Shown one piece after another: positions 55,926 to 64,000 of a DNA stretch of 64,000 nt; positions within the stretch are counted from its first letter, which is position 1; every line of letters begins with the position of its first letter. The notes beneath the pieces are model-generated. The model saw only the letters and a program-made list of their open reading frames with translations, had not been told where the DNA came from and made no database searches. Location of the stretch: assembly GCA_973895155.1 (NCBI GenBank), contig OZ316899.1, positions 7,130,001 to 7,194,000 on the forward strand, written 5' to 3'. Made by a program: the position numbers and the translations under genes. Origin of the DNA: Marsupella aquatica (Eukaryota; Marchantiophyta).

Positions 55926-55939
55926 TTTTTAAGGGGGGG
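55926..55939 (+). other. Gypsy 2 polypurine tract
   Basis: TTTTTAAGGGGGGG immediately before the TG of the 3' LTR. Confidence 0.87.
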
Positions 55940-56719
55940 TGCAAGTCGCGGAACTCGACTACCTTAACACTTAGCTCCGACGTCGCTGACTCCGACGCCG
56001 AGCTCCCTTATGGTCCAGGCCTGGATAGGCCATCCGGGGAGGACTTAGCATGGGGAGACTGGTGGGCAACGAGACGTGGCGCTAGCGAAGGCAAGGAGCC
56101 AAGTTGGTGACACACACTAAGGACTTGGACTAGCTGAGAGCTTGTCGAGCCAAGGGGAAATGGGTTGGGCTCAAGGACAACCGTCTGGACCTTCGGATGG
56201 ACTTTGAGTTTTGAGGGCTTGAGTGTGAGCTCCTCTTGGGCCCAAGGCCCATGGAGTTGACGCCATGGGCAACGAACGCTTGGGGCGCAAGTTATGGCCG
56301 GATCCGGGTTGGGCCAATCGGGGGTCCTGAGTGGCGATGAGACCTGAGGACCTAGGCATGAGCACTGGGTCGGCCCGATCACAACGGGCTAAGGCACTTC
56401 GCTTGCGGTGGCCTAACAAGAAAGTTATGTGCTTGCCAGGGGGTGGCGCGCCCATTATGCGCGATAGGATCCGGGTTGGGGGCCAAATGTTTAGGGACCA
56501 AAGCTGGTCCGGGGGTGGCAGGTCTCCAGAAGCATACATGAGGGGAGTGGTGTCTCCCTGGGGGCTATGGGCGACCCAAAGTCGTGAGCCGCGGCGGTTG
56601 CCACACTAATGGAAACCGCCAAACCGAAACGGCAATATCTTCCCTATGGGAAGTCCATTGGAGGACTTCTTGGGTGCATTGGAAAGCTCTCCACAATGGG
56701 CTACGCCCTTGTGAGCTCA
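55940..56719 (+). repeat. Gypsy 2 3' LTR, truncated
   Basis: Begins TGCAAGTCGCGG and follows the LTR for about 780 bases to GTGAGCTCA, then gives way to G-rich minisatellite sequence. The LTR end and any target duplication are lost. Confidence 0.85.
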
Positions 56720-56993
56720 AGGGTGGGCCGGTTATATGTGAAGGGTGTGGGGGGTCACTACTAAAGGGTTTAGGGGGGTTTATATGTCAAGGGTGGGCCG
56801 GTTAGGTCTCAAGGGGTTGGGGGTCAGTAAAAGGGATTTATATGTCAAGGGTGTGCCGGTTATATGTCAATGGTGTGGGGGTCACTAAATGGGGTTTAGG
56901 GGGGTTGATATGTCAAGGGTGGGGGGGGGTTACATCTTCACGGGGTGAGGTTACATCTTCACGGGGTGAGGTTACATCTTCACGGGGTGAGGT
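56720..56993. repeat. G-rich minisatellite at the end of gypsy 2
   Basis: Degenerate repeats of about 65-70 bases built from TATATGTCAAGGGTGGGCCGG and GGGGTCACTAAA up to 56929, then three exact 21-base units (TTACATCTTCACGGGGTGAGG) at 56930-56992. Confidence 0.75.
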
Positions 56994-58969
56994 TTCCCCT
57001 TGGTCCAAAAGGACCTTTTATATCAATCACATGTGAATGGGAGTATGCCTGCATTCTGTTACTTGTAACAAAGCTATGGGGAGGACACAGAATTAGCCAA
57101 CCTTGGTCTACTCCATTTCTACCAAGAAATGTTGTGCAGTAGGGCAATGTGGAGCGCAACGGCAATGTCCAGGGTAGTCTTGAGTGCTTAGGTCATTCCA
57201 TTCCTTATGAGAAATGTCGTGCAAAAGGGCAGTGTGCAGTGCAATGGCAACATTGTCGAGGGCACTCCTGAGTGCTTAGGTTTTCAGTGAGTTGCAGTCC
57301 GGGAGGAGCTATGATCTAGGGACTGAGGCGCTGAGGGTTTAGCTGATTGGAGGAGCTGTGATCTGGGAAGGTGTTGCGGTGCCGAGGTCTATCGTAAGCT
57401 GAGGGGAGGAGCTTTGCGCCATTGCGGTTGCGGAGGTTGCTTTGCGCCATTGCTTTTTCACCAACCAAAGCTTGTGTGGTCGGATAGTGGTGGGAGTTTG
57501 GTGGGAGGAGAGCTAAGGTTCCAAGTTTGACTAATCCACAAGTGACCAACCTGCTGCTGTGGAAGGTGGACCTACATGCTCCTGCGGAAGGTGGACTACG
57601 GAAGGAAATTGTTGAGGAAGGCAATCCCTGCGGAAGGCGATTGCTGCGGAAGGTGGACTGTAGTGGGTCCTTAAGGTCGCAAAGGCATTCAAAGGAGGCG
57701 TGAGCAGGGCGACAATCGTTTGCTGCTGCGGAAGGTGGACATTGGAGTTGTGAAGGCAATCCTTGTGGAAGGCAACCACTGCGGAAGGTGGACTACAGTG
57801 GGTCCTTAAGCTCGCGGAGGCATTGAAAAGAGGCTGAGCAGGGAGGCAATTGTTGCTGCTGTGGAAGGTGGACATTGGAGTTGTGAAGGAGGTCGTGGAG
57901 CTTAAAGAGCAAGTGCAGAATTGGGGCCGATTGTTTGTTAGGAGGAAGCAGTTGACAGTCGTGCCATTGGTTATCAGTGTCATCAGCCAAAGGTTAGTCA
58001 TCCTTCTTTGTATTCTTTGCGCTTGTTTGACATCCCGGCCATGCAGCTGAAAGTGCGCTTCTTTCATCCCTTTTCCAGCAACTTTAGTTCCACATTGTTT
58101 TGTTGGGTTGTCTGTTGAATACTTTCATTGCCTCTACAGGCTGAAGGTTACTAAAGGCCCTGGCTTGCGCACCCACTCCTTACACTCATGCACAAAAATC
58201 AAACAACAAGTAGTAGAGCTCAAGCAGATCCGCTCCACTCTGTTCTCAACTGGCTGCGTAGTAGCCACATCTCCTCTAGTCCATCCTATTTTGAGCAATG
58301 TCATACCTCCGTAGCATACAGCTTGCCCGATTGAATGGTAGATTAGGTTCAGCACATTCTCCCTATGGCTGAAGAGTTATGGAAAACCCCAACACAATGA
58401 AATTCATTAAGATTTGTCTTGGCAGTCAAAGCTATTGAAATTGCTGATGTGATACCATGGCTATGATTAAAGAAATTAAAAAGTGCAAAAATTTTAAAAT
58501 TTTCAACTTTTAGTGGTTAACGGAGTATAATTTGACCGGAGAGGACCATAAAAGGAAAATTGCAGTATGAAATCCAGAAATATCCGGATAGCACCCTTTT
58601 TTTGAACTCTTAAGTAATGGCACCGTCGAGCCATGAGAGAAGGCATGGGAGAATGAATATTAAAACCATAAGTCTGACATTCGACCGGAGACCGGAAGTT
58701 GGCAACCGAGTTCTTAAGACCACGCCAAACCGAGCATTCCTCACACCACCGAACTGCTGCAAAAATCTTTTGCAAGGAATCACAGGAGAGATTAGAGCTG
58801 GACGAGGCTGCCGTTTTGAGGCATTAGTTGAAAGGAAGTTGGTTACGGGGGAAGTGGGTGATTGTCCGATTGAGAGGGGAAGTTTGCAACTTGATTGAGA
58901 TTTCCGGATTTGATAATTCCGGATTTTGAAGGGATTTTAATTTGGATCCTTTCTCTCCATCTCCTCATC
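56994..58969. other. Noncoding stretch with imperfect repeats
   Basis: No gene I can support. Between 57550 and 57890 the phrase GCGGAAGGTGGAC recurs at least five times, inside a longer unit of about 130 bases present twice (57651 and 57781: TGGGTCCTTAAG ... GGACATTGGAGTTGTGAAG). The long minus-strand open frame there (57531-58067) mirrors the repeats. From 58380 the sequence becomes AT-rich. Confidence 0.6.
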
Positions 58970-59889
58970 ATGGTGAAGAGAAAGGACCCAGATTTTGCCC
59001 CGAACAAATCCAAAATCCGGATGCTACCAAAGTGGACGACCAAGGAGCGGGCAGTCATTGTGAATGAAAAGCCACTGCGACCGGAGATTCCCACGGATTC
59101 GGCACGGAAGGACCGCTTACAAAATAACCTTGAGACCATGGGTTGTGAGAAGTTGATGGAGTTGCCATGGGGATACCAAAGTGCAGTATTCGTGAAGGAG
59201 GTTCAAAATCGCACGACCCTTGCTTTGGAATTTCCGGATTCAATTAGAGCCAAACCGGAAAGGTGGACCGCGACAGTTATCTTGTCGCTTTTGGATGTGC
59301 CTTTGAAGGGAGAAGGCTTTCTGACCTCTAAGAATGACTTTGCAGATAACTATTTTGATGGAGAAGTCGATCCAAAAGATGGCTGGAAGGTGTCCCAGTG
59401 CTGTAATGAGGAGTTTTTTGACGTTTTTGATCCCACTTCTTTCCCCTGCCAAGCCTCGACGAGTTACAATCCGGATTGGGAATACGATTGCTGCTTCTTA
59501 CATAGGAGAGAAGAAGATTTCCTGGGCCAAAGTTTTGGAAGAAGTTATAGCCAACCAGGTCTGGAATATTCATTTGAAGACCCCCACATCCCTTTCTTGC
59601 TATCTAGCCAATCTTTACGCGATAGACCAAATTCTTACAGATGAAGAAGCGGAGGAGTATGAGAATCAAGCCATGTTGGCTCAACTTGGAGATCCGGATT
59701 GACAGCCATCTGAGGGGACTGAATCAGAAGAAGAACCGGTTGTGGAAGTGCAACCTCCCAGGACACAGAAGAGATTAGTACAGAGTCCGAAACCGGATCC
59801 TATTGAAGATCTAGAACCTGTTCGGAGATCGGAAAGTAGAGGAAGTCTTCCGGGTGTGACCCCTGTGGCGCGTTTCCAAGACCTCTAAC
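58970..59889 (+). pseudogene. Third plant-mobile-like protein, one frameshift and one stop
   Basis: ATG 58970 (MVKRKDPDFAPNKSKIRML). The domain GCEKLMELPWGYQSAVFVK ... ATVILSLLDVPLKGEG matches the LPW...GLP.G layout of the X and Y proteins. After about 59480 the sense moves to another frame: IGEKKISWAKVLEEVIANQV, TSLSCYLANLYAIDQILTD, then a TGA at 59700. In the same frame a Glu/Pro-rich tail (SEGTESEEEPVVEVQPP) continues to TAA 59887. So the ancestral protein was about 305 residues, without coiled coil. Whether it sits in an X/Y-like element could not be shown, as no termini were found. Confidence 0.6.
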
Positions 59890-60127
59890 CCCAAGAACTA
59901 CCCTCTACTACACGAGGTCAAAATATCATATTCAAAAAGGGGATCACCCCAATATGTACAAAATGGATTAGGCCTACCGGGTAGACCCCTCTTGGTCGTG
60001 ATGGCACGATAGAAGATGTAAAGAGAGCTTTGACTAGAGACTACACTAGCTATATACAAGGTACCTCCTAGTGAGTGTCTAATCAAAGCTGTCTAGCACT
60101 AGATACCCACCTAAATGCAACTAACCT

Positions 60128-60390
60128 CTAAAAAGGTGTGTTGCGTCCCTTCTTCTTTGGGCGAGAATGAAGGGTGGGTACAGGTCTAGCATCATGAGAG
60201 CCCTCCTCCCTCTGGCTGCCCACAACCGTGGCAGCCACCTGCTCACCAGATGGCATGGGTTGGCCTGATGCAGGCCTAGACCCTGACCCACTAGATGCAC
60301 CGCTAGGGTGGTCAGGCAAGGTAGATGTCCCACCAACCCCCGACACGGTAGAGTGAAAGGAGGCCTCGATCAGCTCCTCCCGCCAACCTG
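60128..60390 (-). pseudogene. Likely C-terminal tail of the three-exon gene in another frame
   Basis: After about 60385 the adjacent frame reads ELIEASFHSTVSGVGGTSTL, GSGSRPASGQPMPSGEQVAA and ends RPKKKGRNTPF, a plausible basic C-terminus. The exon 3 frame itself ends in an unlikely LLSLYRVGGWWDIYLA. A one-base change near 60385 would connect the two. Confidence 0.4.
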
Positions 60391-62478
60391 CTAGAGTGAT
60401 GGGATGGTGCGCTGACAGATCCTGTGGGTGGCCCATGTCGTGTTGTACTCCCACCAGACTCACGAGATGGTGCGCGCCCTCTAGATCCACCATCCGGCAC
60501 GTCGCCACTACCTCGTCGGGAAGGGCCACCTGCACCAGATACTCCTGCGCAATGGCCTCGTCCCATGCCATCACCTCTACTACCCCCTGAGTGCCTAGGC
60601 CCCGCACCCCGTGATGCTCCAGAGCAATGGGAGCCCACACCATCAGCAGCATGTGACCCACCCCTCCCTGCTAATGGGGCAACGGCACCAGATGGGGCAA
60701 CAACACCTCGGACCTGAGGAGTAGGGGTGACTATGGGCACCCTCCCCAACCCTGCCTCAGCATCCTGCTCAGAATCTGAGTCCAACTCCTCCAACCCAGA
60801 CCCCTCCTCATCCTGCGCAATAGGGTTTAATTGCGGTTAGAATGAATGGTCCCGACCATAACTCTAACAAATTCATGACAACCTTAAACATTATGTCACC
60901 CTAGGGTGAACACTTACCTCTCCCAACTCATCCTCAAGGTGGCGCTTTAGAGTGCGGGGTCCATCCATCTTTGCCAAATTCCTCTCCAACGGCGCAATAG
61001 GGCGACCATACTCCCGCTCCTGAAATTTAAAGATCCAAACCATAGAGGCTAGGTTAATATCAAATCTAGTATTAGCGTGCCCTACCCTAACCAAGCCACC
61101 CTACATAGCCCTAATGTAACCTTAAACCATAGTTCACCCTAACTTATACTTTACCCTAGTAAAAAATTAACGTTAAGTACGTTCATTCAAAAATTTAAAT
61201 GTTTGCCGAGGGGTCCGATGCAGAGTCCAATACAGCTTGCATCGGACGTATATTGGATGCGTAATAGGCAAAATGGCATGACACAGTGTCCGATGCTGCT
61301 TCCAATGCAAAACCTATCGGATGAGTATCGAAAAGAACAGGCCCGAGAGCAAACACGAGTTTTGCAAAGGGTTTAAACAAAAAACATAAGGCACAAACAA
61401 CTCATTCTTCATGCGAGGAGTCAGGTGATCAGGGAGGAGAGGTGGGGAGGAGAGGGAGGGCACTTACAAACTCAGCCTTCAATCGATTGGAGCCGCCTTG
61501 CCCCATCCGGTGAGTGATGGTTGGCCTCCCCTGCACTCTCTCCAATGCTGCTATGATGTGCCTTGGTGGTTTGGGGAGTCTTGCTGCCTGAGCTGCCCAT
61601 TGTTGCAGGTTCTGTTGAAGGGGGAGGATATCAACATTCTCCCTAGCCTTTTGCTTCTCCTCTACCAGCCTAATTTCGTTGTCCCAATGTCTTCTTTTCA
61701 GCCAGGCACGGACTGAGAGTTCCTCCTCAAGCCAAGCCACCCACTCATCGGGGGAAACATCGTCTGGACAACCCTCCTCCCTGATCACCTCTGCATCCAC
61801 TGCCAAATCTCCAAGGTACTTTCTGAATTTCTCTCGCTGATGATTGCGCATGTCTGAGAGTGATGCTGAAATTTGTTTGTTTAGGAACCTGTCATCAATG
61901 TAGACCCCGTTCCTGAACCGTTCCTTCACCTGCTCTCTGATTCTCAATCTCTCTTCCTCCTTCTTCTTGCCCCAATAATCCAATGGCCCCAAATTGGCCC
62001 TCAGCACCTGCTTGAATTGGCTTCGGAATAGATGGTAGCTCTTAGGCAATGGACCACCACCCGAATTGAGAGCTAGCTCAGGCCTGAGAGCTCTCTCTGC
62101 CTCCTTTCGCCTCTGCTCCTCCAATCACACCTTCTCAATTGCCCTAGCTTCTTTTTGAAGCTTTTTCTCTTGTTTTCTTGGAGACTGTGTCTCCTCTGCA
62201 TCCCCTTGCCTCTCTTTGCCTCTTTCTTCCTCTTCTTTGCCTCCTTCTCACTTGCAATGCTTGCAGCAGCAGTCTTCTCTGCCTCACGCCAAGAGGCATC
62301 AATCAGCGTTTGGAGGAGTGGGACTACTCTCTCCGCGTCCTCCACACTCAGCCCTGCCTTGGCCACGAAAATGTCCCTCATAACTTCATTGTATGGCTGG
62401 GACGGTCCCCCTTGCTCTCCACCACCACCTGATCCCCCTTGGTCTCCCCCACCACCTGATCCCCCGGCCCCCTCCATC
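60312..62478 (-). pseudogene. Three-exon gene, charged protein of unknown function
   Basis: Exon 1 (62478 to 61468) begins MEGAGGSGGGGDQGG. It has AYNEV-like PSQPYNEVMRDIFVAK, a Lys/Glu-rich helix, and LPKSYHLFRSQFKQVLRAN, QREKFRKYLGDLAVDAEVI, CPDDVSPDEWVAWLEEELS. It ends at GCTGAGTTT/GTAAGT. Exon 2 (61019-60918, 34 codons, EREYGRPIAPLERNLAKMDG) lies between TTTCAG and GTAAGT. Exon 3 (from 60812, DEEGSGLEELDSDSEQDAE) follows GCGCAG and turns Gly/Ser/Arg-rich. All junctions are phase 0. One frame change near 62200, a TGA at 62125 and a probable one near 60385 break it. There is a faint resemblance to plant En/Spm-associated Ptta proteins; I would not rely on it. Confidence 0.55.
61213..61247. 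repeat. Hairpin in intron 1 of the three-exon gene
   Basis: GTCCGATGCA and its exact complement TGCATCGGAC are separated by 15 bases. A diverged second copy (GTCCGATGCTGCTTCCAATG) follows at about 61288. Confidence 0.6.
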
Positions 62479-62585
62479 TCTCCTCCTCCTTGATCCAGCT
62501 TCAAAAAATTTGAAAAACACCAAGTGCGAAACTGGGCCCGACGCGCGGGTCTTCGCACCTGCATCGGTTCATTTTTCCAAAACAA

Positions 62586-64000
62586 AACCTTCTGCTTCCG
62601 ATTCTTTTTGTTTCGGACTTTGCAAAACCAAAGGTATCAGACACGCAATCGGACTTTCCAAAACTATCTGCTTTGGACCCCTCGTCCTTTTCTTGTGGCC
62701 GTGTATTTACAAAGTGTGGCCCGTTTCCTATTGCATCAAGCCCCTCATGAAGTTATATCGGATACCTCTTGGCTTTCCCAAAGGGGGTCCAATATAATGT
62801 TTTGAATTTGGGTTGGGTATGGTATTGGAGGGTTTAGAGTATAATTTAGGATATTTAGGTTTTGTATGGGGTAAGGGCACATGGTTTGAGTTATTATTTG
62901 CTTTCATATTTGAATCCGCGTTTTGTAGGGCTCTACATATGTGAACGGGACAGTGAACGTGTCATGCATGTAGAGGGACCTCTTGCAAGTTTCTTTGTTG
63001 CGAAGAACAAATTTTGGGGTTTGTACCGGACTATGTAATTTTTTTGATAAGCTATGGTCTTGCATGCTTAAGATATTGGGCTCTAATTAATGATGCAATT
63101 GTGTATAGAGTCTTGGTGTTTTAGGGGTGGTTGTGGTGATGGGAACTCAATACTATGATATGTGATATAGGATCAAGAAAATACTACAAGAAGTTTTTGT
63201 ATGAATCATTTTCGGGTGAAAGCCTTTTGTTTCATTTCTTTATAGGGGATTATGGGTGTACGTAGAGGTTTTATTAGTATAACATTATACCTTTTGTTAG
63301 GATAATATTAAACCCCTTCATTAGGCTAATCTTTGTGTTTGGATTTGATGTGTAGTACCTTGCTTTTGGAGGGGTGGTTAACTTTTTTTGAGGGGGTAGG
63401 GAGGTTTCGATTTTGGACAATGCACTATGCATGAAACCGTGCATCCAGGAGGTATGATGTCCTCTTGCAAGTTCCTTGCAAGTTTAGGGATGGTTGTGGT
63501 GATGGGAACTCAATACTATGATATATGATAGACAAAATACTACAAGAAGTTTTTGTACAAACCATTTCTGGGTGAAAGCTATTTGGATCATTTCTTTGGA
63601 GGGGTTTATGGGCTTAGGGTTATGGGGTTTTACTAGGATAAGGTTACACCTTTTCTTAGGATAAGGTTCAACCTCCATATATTAGGCTAATGGTTGTGTT
63701 GGATTTGATGCACAGTACCTTGCATTTGGAGGGGTGGTTCAATGTTTGTGAGGGGTAGGTAGGTTTTGTTTTGGACAATGCACTATGCATAGTGTGAGAC
63801 CGCGCATCCAGGAGGTATGATGTCCCCGCTTCACGAGCCGCATATTTACACTTAATTTGTATGTTGGAATTTTTTTATATGTGGTGTGTTCTTCCTACAC
63901 TCTTTCGCACTTACAGATTATGTATGCTCATTAGCAAAATGCTCACCCATATATGCAGAGATTTTGGATGTCCCACACCTTGTGTGTAGAAAATACGACA
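62586..64000. other. AT-rich noncoding end of the window
   Basis: No gene I can support. It contains the tandem duplication at 63119-63825. Confidence 0.6.
63119..63825 (+). repeat. Tandem duplication of a 363-bp unit
   Basis: Unit 1 (63119-63481) and unit 2 (63483-63825) share GATGGGAACTCAATACTATG, ACTACAAGAAGTTTTTGTA, GCACTATGCAT and CATCCAGGAGGTATGATGTC in the same order, with scattered differences and small indels. The units are clearly older than the 37-kb duplication. Confidence 0.8.

Noticed and set aside
57531-58067. 178-codon minus-strand frame
   Set aside because: It coincides with imperfect tandem repeats (GCGGAAGGTGGAC) and its Pro/His/Ser-rich sequence simply reflects them.

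Overview
The window looks like a repeat-saturated stretch of a large land-plant nuclear genome. The reasons are chromodomain Ty3/gypsy elements primed by initiator-Met tRNA, L1-type LINEs with an APE endonuclease and a zf-RVT tail, proteins resembling the plant-only 'putative plant transposon protein / plant mobile domain' families, and consensus GTAAGT introns. I cannot name the species. No clear host housekeeping gene is visible. Nearly everything from 1 to 56.7 kb is nested transposable elements, most with broken reading frames.

Layout. (a) 1-10888 is an almost exact direct repeat of 37273-48159. The simplest reading is a tandem duplication of a 37,271-bp unit (10889-48159), with only the last 10.9 kb of the left copy inside the window. 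(b) 10889-27727 is gypsy element 1: truncated 5' LTR, PBS, gag-pol with chromodomain, PPT and 3' LTR. Its reverse transcriptase is split by a full-length minus-strand LINE (15070-23744, 15-bp target duplication), and that LINE's ORF1 is split by a 1.8-kb AT-rich insertion. (c) 27728-41086 is a gypsy LTR fragment split by element Y1 (27915-41008, target duplication GGTCT). Y1 is split by its relative Y2 (31788-40032, GTATT), and Y2 is split by a 5'-truncated LINE (33736-37426, TTATCCTT). (d) 41087-56719 is gypsy element 2. Its gag is split by element X (43411-49865, CAAGT), and its pol is split by an LTR fragment. (e) 56.7-58.9 kb is minisatellite and noncoding sequence. (f) 58970-59889 is a third, divergent relative of the X/Y-encoded proteins. 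(g) 60.3-62.5 kb is a minus-strand gene with three phase-0 exons. (h) 62.6-64 kb is AT-rich and noncoding, with a 363-bp tandem duplication.

The most unusual content is X, Y1 and Y2. These elements start TG and end CA, have short imperfect terminal inverted repeats (TGTSRYG), make 5-bp target duplications and have no LTRs. Each carries one large minus-strand gene (X: an intact 701-codon frame plus a separate coiled-coil frame; Y: about 1.1-1.2 thousand codons ending in coiled coil) and no recognisable transposase or integrase. X and Y share an internal motif, GGTATGTTTnnATTCCGCCGCCGGAATG. They may be one family of undescribed, possibly non-autonomous, mobile elements.

Decay is informative. 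In Y2 the whole reading frame is kept, and four in-frame stops plus a LINE break it. Where relatives can be compared, most stops in Y2, gypsy 1 and gypsy 2 are explained by C-to-T or G-to-A changes at Gln or Trp codons, as expected for heavily methylated plant repeats. The X gene stands out as uninterrupted.
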